A stretch of 64,000 bases of DNA from Hyalella azteca (GCF_000764305.2 NW_025931526.1:78297-142296); one strand, 5' to 3'; shown: positions 53,330 through 63,619, counted from the first letter of the stretch. The notes: generated from the letters alone by a model not told the origin. Numbers and translations are program-made.

Positions 53330-53874
53330 CCCCCCTTTTTGCAGAATAAAATCCAAACTATAACGAAATCAGAAAAACGCATACATCATTTTGTAGATCT
53401 ATTCTTTCCGAATCGAATGGTATATGTCTCATTGATGTAGCTTCAAAACTCTAGGAGGAGATAGGTTTGCAGTGACAATAAGTTAACTTTTCAGTAGGGC
53501 CCGACAAAGTCGCGCGCGCCTCGAAAAAGACATTCAAGGGTGCAAGGTTGCAAGTCCAGATGATATTGGAGCTCAATTTCTGTAAAGGATGGTGCGAACG
53601 ACGGCACGAGAACCATCCCATATGACTGCAGGTGGATAACTGAAGCAGTGTGTTCAGACTAGCTATTCAAGTGTGCTAATGGTAATTTCGGCCTATCTTA
53701 AATGTTAAAGAACTACACCACCCCTAACCCTTTCGCGATCTGTCTTGAACGCGTAAATAAACGTACAAAGATGGTTTTGGTACCGTTAGATGCGTCAAAA
53801 TGTAAGCTTTAACATGAGTATAAAAACCGAAAATTTTCGATTTTAACCCTGACGCTCCCCTTAAGTAGATGAAC
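53330..53874. mobile_element. TTAA MITE family, inverted partial copy
   Basis: Read on the minus strand, cttaagggga at 53875 and aaaattttcg start the copy; gtcgcgcgcgcctcgaa pairs with 38560-38575. It stops in the middle of the element beside a C-rich stretch. Confidence 0.8.
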
Positions 53875-53875
53875 T

Positions 53876-54528
53876 AACAAGATTGATCATCCATTTACAT
53901 TTCTCATTTTTTTTTTTTTTAGCGGGAAACACACTCGAAACTTGCGTTCTCTCCATAGCATCATCCGTGTGGGCTGTCTGTAGAATATTCTTGCCAGTTT
54001 TTTAGAAAAGAAAGCCAATTCTGAGGGATGCCTTCTGCTCACGAAAATTAGTCATCAAAAAACGACGAGCGCGCAAAACTGGCAGAAAAAAAATGGGATG
54101 GAACAACAAGGCCTCCTAGGGCAGCGATGCTCGGCACACTAACTACGGAGTGTCAGTAACATTTGCACGTGCTGGGAAAAGGTGGTACTACCAAAACTAC
54201 GCCCCCACACAGTCAGTCCGTTATTTTTTCGTGGTCCCGCTTTCGTACACGTTATTTAATATACACAATATACACGTCATCTATACACATAATACTCGTC
54301 ATTTTTGTATATGATTTTTCTGAAAGTCACCACTGTAGCGAAAAATCTCATGAATGTAAATGTTTTTATCATTCGTTTCATAGACTTTAAAACTAATCAT
54401 TTTAAAAATTTGTTCAATTTGAATGGCTTGGTTGAAAAGGAAGAAATACACTATTTTCAGATTATTACGATTTTACTGATGTCGTTTTATGTCCAGTCAG
54501 AACGTTAATTTATGCTATGATGCAGAGT
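53876..54528. other. No gene seen; SDR gene 3' flank
   Basis: T-run at 53910; otherwise nothing recognised. Confidence 0.45.
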
Positions 54529-54529
54529 A

Positions 54530-54535
54530 TTTATT
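54530..54535 (-). terminator. Candidate polyadenylation signal AATAAA of the SDR gene
   Basis: tttatt on the plus strand, 162 bases beyond the stop codon at 54697 on the minus strand. Confidence 0.45.
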
Positions 54536-54589
54536 CGTCCACGCTGCACCAGCGCGAGCCTCGGGTTTACCGTTATATTGACTCGTATA

Positions 54590-54730
54590 TATTGGCCTCA
54601 TGAGTTATATTATTGTTCCCCCCTTGTGCAGAGTTATATATTGGCCTCATGAGGCGCAAGTTTGACGACAAGTTTGACGTCCCCCGTTGTGCAGAGTTAT
54701 ATATTGGCCTCATGAGGCGCAAGTTTGACG
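54590..54730 (-). repeat. Tandem copies of the SDR stop-codon region
   Basis: ctcatgaggccaatatata plus actctgcac (minus) occurs three times in full or part. The real stop is in the first unit; the others form 3' UTR. A plus-strand frame through these units is a shadow. Confidence 0.85.
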
Positions 54731-54801
54731 TCGCGTTCACTGGTCGCCCAGAGTTTAGCGGCGAGGCTGTCGTCGTTGGCCAGCCTGTAGGTCCGTAGCT
54801 C
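54697..54801 (-). CDS. SDR last exon
   Basis: After acatcccag it reads [20 protein letters not shown] then [14 protein letters not shown] and TAA. A..LW..SE is the usual C-terminus of RDH proteins. Confidence 0.92.
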   Translation of the reverse strand, partial: ELRTYRLANDDSLAAKLWATSERDVKLAPHEANI

Positions 54802-57800
54802 CTGGGATGTCGGGGCATCACAACAACTAATTTAAAATTTTAATAATTTTAAATAAAATATGTGTAAACACAAATAAAACAAATGCATGGTTTATATGTG
54901 AAGAACAAATTTAAATTTTTCAAATAAAATTGTGTAAAACACAAATTAGAAAATGCATGGTTTAGAAAAAATACATGATAATTGATTGACAGTGGAATTT
55001 GTCCTACCGACATTGATAGTGACATTACATATATCAGCTGATGAATGTGAACTACCTAACAAATAAGACTAAAGCCTTCATTATTTCACTGTTACCCTAA
55101 CAAATATTAAGTTATAGTATGGCTTAGTTTACTGAGCAAAATGCAGTTCAGAAATGTACGGGAGAAATATGCTTATAAATAAATAGCTCATGATGGCTCG
55201 AATGGCTGCATGGTAGTACAGTGACAGTATATGCACAGTATTCACACTACAGTCATTGTACATGTACTGTAATCACCCTACACTCACTGTACATGTACTG
55301 TACTCACCCTACAGTCACTGTACATGCACTGTACTCACCCTATAGTCACTGTTCATGCAGTGTACTCACCCTACAGTCACTGTACATGTACTGTAATCAC
55401 CCTAAAGTAACTGTACATGTACTGTACTCACCCTAAAGTAACTGCACATGTACTGTACTCACCCTACAGTCACTGTACATGTAATAGAGTCACCCTACAG
55501 TCACTGTACATGTACTGTGCTCACCCTACAGTCACTGTACATGTACTGTACTCACCCTACAGTCACTGTACATGTACTGTACTCGCCCCACAGTCACTGT
55601 ACTTGTACTGTACTCACCCTACAGTCACTGTAAATCTACTGTACTCACCCTACAGTCACTGTACATGTACTGTACTCACCCTACAGTCACTGTACATGTA
55701 TTGTACTCACCCTACAGTAACAGTACATGTACTGTACTCACCCTACAGTCACTGTACATGTACTGTACTCACCCTACAGTCACTGTACATGTACTTTACT
55801 CGCCCTACAGTCACTGTACATGTACTATACTTACCATCCAGTCACTTTACATGTACTGTACTCACCCTACAATCATTGTACATGCACTGTACTCACACTA
55901 CAGTCACTGTACATGTACTGTACTCATCCTAAAGTAACTGTACATGTACTGTACTCACCCTACTGTCACTATACATGTACTGTACTCACCCTACAGTAAC
56001 TGTACATGTACTGTACTCATCCTACAGTCACTGTACATGTACTGTACTCACCCTACAGTCACTGTACATGTACTGCACTCACCCTACAGTTACTGTACAT
56101 GTACTGTACTCACCCTACAGTCACTGTAGTAACGGCCGCTCTGGTGTGCTACTGCATCGTCTACTGCACAGTAGATGTTGGTCTGTGCGCCCAGCTCAGC
56201 ACTCTGGTAGACAAATACACTCTCATCTACTTAGTATATATAGCTTCATCTACTTCGAATATACCCTCATCTACTTAGTATATAGCCTTATCTACTTCTA
56301 AACCCTCATCTACTCGTAGAATATCGCATCGTTGGCCTGAATAAAATAAGAGTATGTCACGTAAATTCATGCAAATTAAATAAAGTAAGTAAAGGCTCAC
56401 GAAAAAGCAGCTCCTAATAGCAGGAATTGCCCGCAAAACTGTCGTACTGACACGATTGTAAACTTGATAAATGATAAACAATTTTTTTGGAAATTTTGAA
56501 ATAAATTTCTAGCTTGGCGTTTCACAAAACTCTGGTGCAGAGGGAATGCCAAGGTTATTTTACTTCAGGATATTTTGATGACAAATCAAGTGCAGCGATT
56601 GTTTCTAATAAACATCTAGTACCAAGTAAATAATAGTTATTAGGTAACAAGAACTAGTCAGGTTAACCATGATAGTTAATTAAATAAGTCCATTACACCT
56701 TTAATTATTTTTCGTTGCTTCTAAAATATCAACAAATAATGTATTTTGTAAATATTTTATTGCAAAGTCAAAGTAGATGCTGGTGCTATTCTATAGAAAA
56801 TCTAGTTTTATTCAGGAACATGAAGAATTATTCAATTATAACACAGTCATGTGCATTAAAAACAGATTCTTACTTGATCATGTCATAATTTATTCATTCG
56901 AGTAAGATAACAAGTAACGTAATTAAAATTTCCCGATTATAGAGTTAGGCTAAAGAAACACACTTAGATAGTAAATCTGTGATGGTGATACTTGGCTGTG
57001 AGAAAAATAAAAATGTTTATCTGAACTCGAAATATGGCCGACAGAAGATTCTACATTAGTTTCTTTGAATATGTCTGTAAAATATATCTTGGTATACATC
57101 AATACAGGCTCGTCATGTATACGACTGTATGAGTAAAACTTCCATTCCTCTAAACAGGTGTGTACTCACATAACTCATACGTGTACGTGTACACATACAT
57201 ACGTATAAACACACACGCACGTACGTACAAGCGTACACGTTGCAGTGTACTCACCTTACCCATGAAGCACATGAAGTTAGCAAACCAGTCTGCCACCATC
57301 ACCGAGTTCTTGTGGAATATTTCGGTGGCCACGAAGCCGGGGTGTACGGAGTACGTAGTTACACCTGTACACATGTACGGAGTACGTAGTTACACCTGTA
57401 CACATGTACGGAGTACGTAGTTACACGTGTACACATGTTCGGAGTTGTCCGACAGTACAACAAGTTCTAATGTGTTTACCAACAGACCTAGTTAGCTATT
57501 AGGTCCACGGTGTCACTGAGACCTTGCCATACAGCATATGTGTCACAGAGACACGTGATCGATCACGCGATCAAGACCTTAGCGAAGCTTATAAAAGGCT
57601 TAGTAAACTTAAGCAATCCCCCCAGTAGCTGATGAGCACTCAGCGATGTAGCGTGTAGCTTGAGTTCTCCGACCTTACGGTCGATGCCGTAGCTTATTCC
57701 TCTGTATCGCAACTCTGTATTACCAAGATACGTTATCTGTATCTGTATACAAGATACGTTATCTGGACTGATGTGTCTTACTTATCCCTCACTACCTTAG

Positions 57801-60800
57801 TCAACGAAACCCGATCCTCAGGTAGAGCTTAATATGATGAGTTCAACGTCTTGAGCGCAACCTCGGACAGAGTACGTTGTTACATCTGTACGCTCGTACT
57901 TCTGTGTTTAATTACTACTTCTGTTGGTACTTCATGTAGAATAGCGGCAAAGTGTATATAAAATAGCATAATTATAGTATAATACATATTATTAACACAT
58001 ATAAATTATTAATAATACTGAACATGCTTTTTCACTGCACGTTAGGTGATTGAATGTACAATTTCGAACGTTCATATTACCATTTGATAAGTTCAACAAA
58101 TTACTATCGATATCAATTTAGACAAACTCTTCGCTACAAGTAAAATAAAAAGACAACTTCCTGACATTTCAACATGATTATACTTATTATAAGTTTTTTC
58201 GCATAAATCTAATTTCTACAAAAAATTTGCGCTGAATAAAAAATTTTGCGGAACTTTAGAACGAAAACGACTCATTTTATTTACCAGTCCCCTGCAGTTC
58301 TCTCCCCAGTCCCCTGCAGTTCTCTCACCAGTCCCCTGCAGTTCTCTCCCCAGTCCCCTGCAGTTCTCTCACCAGTCCCCTGCAGTTCTCTCACCAGTCC
58401 CCTCCAGTTCTCTCACCAGCCCCCTGCAGTTCTCTCACCAGTCCCCTCCAGTCTTCTCGCCAGTTCTCGAGTCATGAGGATGTTGGCCAGTTTGCTGAGG
58501 CTGTAAGCTCTGTAGTCGCCGTATGGAATGTTTCTGAAGTTCAAGTCCTCAACATCCATTTTTCCAGTCCAGAAGTAAGCAAGGGAAGCCACGCACACCA
58601 CTCTACTTGGAGCTCCGTTCTTCAGTAGCTTGCCTGGGTTCGTGTTAATCAAATTAAATTAATGAGGATAAAGTTTACACATTAATATCTGAACAGGCAG
58701 TGTTGAACGCGGTCATCCTTACGTCTGTTGAACTTATGTATTAAAGCAAGACATCACCTGTGCCAGCATTACGAGTTGTGATCCGATCGTCGATCAGCAT
58801 TATAATGATAAATAAATTATTGATTTCAGAAATGAATTATGTTATTGTCTAAAATTTCTCGAATTGGTTCTTATACTATGTAATTTGTATTGATAAACAA
58901 AAAATGATCAATAATCAAAACGAAACCGCGTCTCCCTTTATTGTCCTGTGAGAACATGAAGGGTTTACATGAACATTCTTTACAAGCAACTTAAACTTTC
59001 TTCTTTTACAAGCAACTTATATTCCGTGACCTGGTTAATCCTATCCCATGATATGATGTGAAAATACATGATAGTTGGAAATTAAATCCATTGTTATCGA
59101 AAATTACTTCTAGCTGCAGCAGGAGGTAAAGGCAATACAGAATCGTTGACCACCGAGCTCTAGTAGAGGCATATTGAAGGCAGGTAGAGGCATATTGAAG
59201 GCAGGTAGAGGCATATTGAAGGCAGGTAGAGGCATATTGAAGGCAGGTAGAGGCATACCTAAAACAAATTCTGTACCTAATAGTTCATTTCGGCTCAGCT
59301 TATTCATGTTTATCATGTTTCATGGGGTTATCTTTATATTCTAATAGAATTTCCAGTTATTAAGTATTACGCCAAAACAAACCAGATTCTGCTTGTCATT
59401 ATTTCACTTTAAAACATTTCTCAGAATAATTGTCAGTGACTGGCTCAGCTCCTTGATATAAGAGACTGGCCAGAAAACCGGTAATATATCTTATCGAAAC
59501 CTGTTCTGTCATGAACGAGGAAGTGCATGTTTTTTAGCGCATTTTCTCATTTATGGAAAAAGGCGCTATTTTGGTCGCCATGTCCGTCTGTCTGTCCGTC
59601 CGTCCGTCCGTGACTTCACGTTTTCGTCGACGAGAAAATGCGCCCTCTGTCACTCACTGCAGTGAGTACTGAGTTACATTTCTGGTTTTTCCAAACTGGT
59701 TTGGTAATAGACCGCTAGTGGTAGTCTCCTACCTAGCATGTTGGTGAGTAAGAAGTGACCGTAGTGGTTGGATGCCATGGTTAACTCGAATCCATCTTCA
59801 CTCATTTGCTTCTGCACAGATCCACCAATTCCGGCGTTGTTTACCTGCAATCAATTGTGCATGTAAATGAAAAATTTTAATATGGAAAATTTTTATATTA
59901 ATTGTTGAACAATTGTAAGCATCGCCTAGTGCTATATTAGATCATATAAAAAATTAGTTAATCAACTTGTTTATTTCTCTATTATAAATCGTTTTTTCAT
60001 CTCGATATCGCTAATTCTCATCATGAATAAATTAGACGTCTCTCGGTAATTTTCTTATACAAGCAAGAGATTATGCGAACTAAACGATAATCTTCTAGTA
60101 ATGATTCTTTCAGCCGTTTACATCATTAATTTCATGTAATTTATTCTAAAATTTACAACTAGTATTTCTAAAGCGTATCTAAACGTTTAAATCGCCTCAG
60201 TCCTTGTTAAATACTCTAAGCACATGTTTTCATTCCTACGAATAATTTTATACACTGAAGGCATTCAGAAATGTTTTCTTCCTAGACTACGTTTCTTATG
60301 AAGGTAGCGAGTGCAGCGGCGACTTTAACATCATAAAGTAGTTACAGGCTTACCAAGATGTGCAAGGCAGTCCCATTAAAGGCAATAACTTACCAAGATG
60401 TGCAAGGCAGTCTCATTAAAGGCAATAACAGACTTACCAAGATGTGCAAGGCAGTCTCGGTCTGTAGGATGTCGTTGCAGAACGCACGAACGGAAGCCAG
60501 TGACGCCAGATCAAGTTTTTTCACAGTTACCGCTTCATTTCCAGACATTCTCTTTATATTGTCTGCAACAAAATGAATAATATTAGTTATTAATATGTTA
60601 ATAATATTATATATGTGTATTGAATTATTTCCAAAATTTCAATGTATGCAAATTTCTGACAATTTTCGTGAGTTTGATGATATTTTTCAGGTATGTAACA
60701 CGATTAAGGCCGCGCAGCCTGACAATGAAAATAAACATTTAATATAATGTTGATGAAAGTTTTATTCAATATGGGAAGTAAGTATATAAAAATTTTCCAA

Positions 60801-60911
60801 TATGTAAAAAATATTCACCGGCGACTCGTTGGGCTTTCTCCAAATTTCTGCAGGCCATGATGACGCGCGCCCCTCTCCTGGCGAAGTCCAAACATGTCTC
60901 TGCTCCTATGC
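54697..60911 (-). CDS. Retinol-dehydrogenase-like short-chain dehydrogenase (SDR), seven exons, N-terminus missing
   Basis: This is an NAD(P)-dependent oxidoreductase of the RDH11-14 type, which reduces or oxidises retinoids or related lipid aldehydes, usually at membranes. Exons in transcript order give [15 protein letters not shown] (end of the Rossmann TGxxxGIG loop), [26 protein letters not shown] (catalytic Ser), YSLSK (catalytic Tyr and Lys of YxxxK), [29 protein letters not shown] and [10 protein letters not shown], ending EANI. The phases all agree. The first exon(s), with the start codon and TGxxx part, were not found up to 64000. About 255 residues are visible. Four of seven exons have tandem copies of an edge in the adjoining intron, and the region around the stop codon of the last exon is also copied. 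Confidence 0.95.
54840..55220. other. SDR intron, nothing recognised
   Basis: Contains a pair of diverged copies of acaaataaaacaaatgcatg/acacaaattagaaaatgcatg. Confidence 0.5.
55222..56130 (-). repeat. 31-bp minisatellite made of an SDR exon end plus donor (about 29 units)
   Basis: Minus-strand unit tacagtgactgtagg|gtgag plus tacagtacatg repeats the end YSDCR and its gtgagt donor. It begins at the true junction (56114). Long plus-strand frames across it are repeat translation. Confidence 0.95.
56114..56203 (-). CDS. SDR exon, [11 protein letters not shown]
   Basis: Thirty codons, phase 0 to 0: [20 protein letters not shown] then [10 protein letters not shown]. It matches S.EEGAQT.IYLA.......SGKYFSDC of RDH enzymes. 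Confidence 0.95.
56215..56325. repeat. About 21-bp repeat ctcatctacttagtatatag
   Basis: Five or so diverged units; same family as 61760-61945. Confidence 0.8.
56310..57175. repeat. Duplicated intron segment, copy 1 (mate 61935-62800)
   Basis: tcgtagaatatcgcatcg, aaagcagctcctaatagcag and aaagaaacacacttagatag recur in order in the second segment with about 10 to 15 percent differences. Confidence 0.9.
57255..57364 (-). CDS. SDR exon, VHPGFVATE
   Basis: Completes Gly, then [20 protein letters not shown] and [15 protein letters not shown], phase 1 to 0, donor gtgagt. VHPG.V.TE follows the active site in RDH proteins. Confidence 0.95.
57340..57438 (-). repeat. 31-bp copies of this exon's 5' edge with acceptor (3 units)
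   Basis: catgtgtacag|gtgtaacta plus cgtactccgta; the lowest-coordinate unit is the real exon start. Confidence 0.93.
57440..58284. other. SDR intron, nothing recognised
   Basis: A short tandem (gatacgttatctgtatctgtat) is near 57730. No coding sequence. Confidence 0.5.
58284..58452 (-). repeat. 22-bp minisatellite made of an SDR exon end plus donor (about 8 units)
   Basis: Minus-strand unit ggggactg|gtgagagaactg plus ca, starting at the true junction 58439. Units differ by single bases. Confidence 0.94.
58439..58633 (-). CDS. SDR exon with catalytic Ser and YxxxK
   Basis: [20 protein letters not shown] then MDVEDLNF and [20 protein letters not shown]. The Ser of VAS, the Tyr and the Lys of YSLSK form the catalytic set. 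Phase 1 to 1; donor gtgaga. Confidence 0.96.
58634..59155. other. SDR intron, nothing recognised
   Basis: AT-rich. Confidence 0.5.
59158..59260. repeat. 21-bp minisatellite (5 units)
   Basis: Unit ggcatattgaaggcaggtaga. Confidence 0.95.
59533..59695. mobile_element. Dispersed repeat with gtccgtctgt core, copy 1
   Basis: agcgcattttctcatttatg, a cgtccgtccgt microsatellite and cacgttttcgtcgacgagaa reappear in reverse at 62990-63140. Confidence 0.8.
59733..59844 (-). CDS. SDR exon, NNAG
   Basis: [20 protein letters not shown] then [15 protein letters not shown], phase 0 to 1, donor gtagga. NNAG stabilises the central sheet; N.(L/Y)GHFLLT is typical of RDH11-14. Confidence 0.96.
59845..60345. 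repeat. Duplicated intron segment, copy 1 (mate 61048-61700)
   Basis: Landmarks caattgtgcatgta, caactagtatttct and tcgcctcagtcctt match the segment upstream of the duplicate NNAG exon. Confidence 0.85.
60348..60470 (-). repeat. About 41-bp copies of an SDR exon end plus donor (3 units)
   Basis: gactgccttgcacatcttg|gtaagt and intron ttattgcctttaatgag repeat; the real junction is the unit at 60438. Confidence 0.94.
60438..60562 (-). CDS. SDR exon, [13 protein letters not shown]
   Basis: Completes Asp, then [20 protein letters not shown] and [15 protein letters not shown], phase 1 to 0. DLASLASVR is a family hallmark. Confidence 0.95.
60819..60911 (-). CDS. SDR exon, GIG loop of the nucleotide-binding fold
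   Basis: After atattacag it reads [20 protein letters not shown] then [11 protein letters not shown], phase 1 to 1. It is the second half of TGxxxGIG with the ACRN signature that favours NADP. The preceding exon is not in the window as far as I can see. Confidence 0.95.
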
Positions 60912-60938
60912 CTGTAATATAGCAACATGTTAAACAAA

Positions 60939-61047
60939 GCATGTTGGTGAGTAAGAAGTGACCGTAGTGGTTGGATGCCATGGTTAACTCGAATCCATCT
61001 TCACTCATTTGCTTCTGCACAGATCCACCAATACCAGCGTTGTTTAC
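60939..61047 (-). pseudogene. Duplicate SDR NNAG exon, misplaced and lacking a donor
   Basis: It is nearly identical to 59733-59844 ([32 protein letters not shown]) but lies upstream of the GIG exon. The homology stops where the donor should be; atgctttgttta replaces atgctag|gtagga, and only 27 bases later comes the acceptor of the next exon, so both exons read in one frame. Confidence 0.93.
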
Positions 61048-61760
61048 CTGCAAGCAATTGTGCATGTACATGTATAATTTTAATTTATAAATTTTATTAT
61101 TAATATTAATTGCTGAACGATTTTAAACTTATGTAAAATTTTAATTTAGAAATGTTATTATTAATATTAACTGCTGAACGATTTTAAATTTAGTCTAGTC
61201 CTAAATTAAAGCTACAGCGAATGATAAGGTAATCAATTTGTTTATTCATTTTATACTTCTTTATTATTAATCGTTATTTATCTCGACATCGCAAATTCTC
61301 TTCACGAATAAATCAAACGTTTCTAGGTTATTTTCTTATTTAAGCAAAAGATGATGTGAGCTAAACAATAATCATTCTTAATAATGATTATTGGTGATTC
61401 TTAATAATGATTATTGATGATGATTCTTAATAATGATTATTTAGATGATGTGAGCTAAACAATAATCATTATTTAACATCATTAATTTCATGTGCTTTAT
61501 TATAAAATTTACAACTAGTGTTTCTCTAGCGTATCGAAACGTTTTCATCGCCTCAGTCCTAATTAAGTCCTTTACGCACATGTTTTCATTCCTTCGTCTA
61601 ATTTTAGACACTGAAGGTATTCAGAAAAATTTTCCCTCCTTGCCTACGTTTATTATAAAATAGGCCAGTGCATCGGCGACTTTAGCATCATTAAAGGCAA
61701 TAACAGGCTTACCAAGATGCGCAAGGCAGTCTCATTAAAGGCAATAACAGGCTTACCAAG
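61048..61760. repeat. Duplicated intron segment, copy 2 (mate 59845-60440)
   Basis: Follows the duplicate exon and ends with two copies of the exon edge (cttaccaagatg(c/t)gcaa) at 61707 and 61753. A local aataatgattattg repeat lies at 61370-61470. Confidence 0.9.
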
Positions 61761-61761
61761 A

Positions 61762-61948
61762 TGTGCAAATCTACTTAGTATATACCCTCATCTACTTAGT
61801 GTATAGCCTCATCTACTTAGTATATACCCTCATCTACTTAGTATATAGCCTCATCTACTTAGTATATAGCCTCATCTACTTAGTATATAGCCTCATCTAC
61901 TTAGTGTATAGCCTCATCTACTTAGTATATACCCTCATCTACTCGTAG
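61762..61948. repeat. 21-bp minisatellite (about 8 units)
   Basis: Unit ctcatctacttagtatatagc. Confidence 0.95.
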
Positions 61949-62800
61949 AGTATCGCATCGTGGGATTGAATAAAATAAGTGAATGACAATTAAATTCATA
62001 CAAATTAAATAAAGTAATATATTGGCTCACGAAAAAGCTGCTCCTAATAGCAGGAATGGTTCGCAAAACTGTCGTACTGACACGACTTGATAAATTTTAA
62101 CTTGATAAACAACACACAAAATGTTTTTGTCCTTAACACAACTTGATAAATGTTAACAAAATTGGTCAAAATGTTTGAATACATTTTCAATTTGGCATTT
62201 CACAAAACTCTGGTGCGTAGGGAATGCTTAGGCCATTTTACTTATGCATATTTCGATGACAAATCAAGTTCCCCTCTAATAAACATCTAATACCTAGTAA
62301 ATATTAGGTGTTAGGTAACCAGAACTAGTCAGATTAACCATGATAGTTAACTAAGGAAGTCCATTACGCCTATTATTACTTTCCGTTGCTGCTAAACTAT
62401 TAACAATTAATCTATTTTTAAAATATTTTATTGTGAAATTCGAAGTAGATGAAAGAAAATCTAGTTTTATTCTGGAACATGCAGAATTATTCAATAATAT
62501 CATAGTCATGTGCACTAAAAACCGATGCTTACTTTCATTATGTCATAATTTATTTATTCCAGTAAGATAACAATAATTTTAATTAGATTTTGCTGCTTAT
62601 AGAGTTAAGCTAAAGAAACACACTTACATATTAAATTTATTATAGTAATACATGGCTGTGAGAAAAATAAAAATGTTTGCAGAAGACCAATGCAAAAGAT
62701 TCTGCATTGGTTCGTTTGAATATGTCTATAAAATATGTATTGTATGCATTCATACAGGCTCGTAATGTATACGACTGTATGAATAAATACTGTCATTCAT
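61935..62800. repeat. Duplicated intron segment, copy 2 (mate 56310-57175)
   Basis: Matches the intron between the SAELGAQT and VHPG exons; the join to the other duplicated segment is near 61765. Confidence 0.9.
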
Positions 62801-62804
62801 CTAA

Positions 62805-62871
62805 ATATGAGAACTCATACAACTCTTAGTATGTGAGTACTCACACAACTCTTAGTATGTGAGTACTCACA
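62805..62871. repeat. 26-bp array, left part
   Basis: Unit ctcttagtatgtgagtactc plus acacaa. It is interrupted by an adapter and resumes at 63343. Confidence 0.93.
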
Positions 62872-62909
62872 CTGTCTCTTATACACATCTAGATGTGTAT
62901 AAGAGACAG
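62872..62909. other. Residual Nextera mate-pair junction adapter (artefact)
   Basis: Two inverted 19-bp Tn5 mosaic ends. 62910-63342, up to an N, is probably an alien insert within the array. Confidence 0.98.
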
Positions 62910-62984
62910 GTACCGGACCCCAGCGACGGGGTCTGATCGGCCAGTGGCCCGCTCCCGGTCCTTGATAAACTGTTAAAAAAATAT

Positions 62985-63140
62985 AACTCAGTACTCACTG
63001 CAATAAGTGACAGAGTGCGCATTTTCTCGTCGACGAAAACGTGAAGTCACGGACGGACGGATGGACAGACAGACGGACGGACATGATGAGCACAATAGGG
63101 CATTTTTTCCATAAATGAGAAAAACCGCTAAAAAACCAAA
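62985..63140. mobile_element. Dispersed repeat with gtccgtctgt core, inverted copy 2
   Basis: Reverse complement of 59533-59695 (ttctcgtcgacgaaaacgtg, gacggacggac). Confidence 0.8.
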
Positions 63141-63342
63141 TGGCCGCCTCATAATCAAAACTTGTCTAGTTGCATGTATATAGCGGCCTATATTCACGTG
63201 TAGAGGCCAATGCACAAGTAGTGGCTTGAATACACGTTTAGCCAAGTGCCTAATAGACGATAGGTTATTAACCCAAAACATTTGTAATGGTATTTATATA
63301 ATAGAGGCAGCTTCGGTGTGGTTGTAGATAACAGCGACTGTN

Positions 63343-63500
63343 CTCTTAGTATGTGAGTACTCACACAGCTCTTAGTATGTGAGTACTCACACAGCTCTTA
63401 GTATGTGAGTACTCACACAGCTCTTAGTATGTGAGTGCTCACACAACTCTTAGTATGTGAGTACTCACACAACTCTTAGTATGTGAGTAAACACATGTAC
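63343..63500. repeat. 26-bp array, right part (about 6 units)
   Basis: ctcttagtatgtgagtactc plus acacag; gtgagtactcac is itself palindromic. Confidence 0.93.
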
Positions 63501-63619
63501 GAATATGTGAGTACGTTCTGTATGAGTTCACACAGAACGAATACGTGGAAGTGAGTTTATATGTACACGTATGTATGTATGTACACGTATGTATATGTAT
63601 ACGTACACGTATATACGTA

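Noticed and set aside
54613..54798. Plus-strand frame ending [15 protein letters not shown] as the last exon of another gene
   Set aside because: The minus strand of the same bases encodes the conserved SDR C-terminus in the right phase.
55417..55999. Long plus-strand frames rich in Thr, Val, Tyr and Cys
   Set aside because: Translation of the 31-bp minisatellite. Several frames are equally open.
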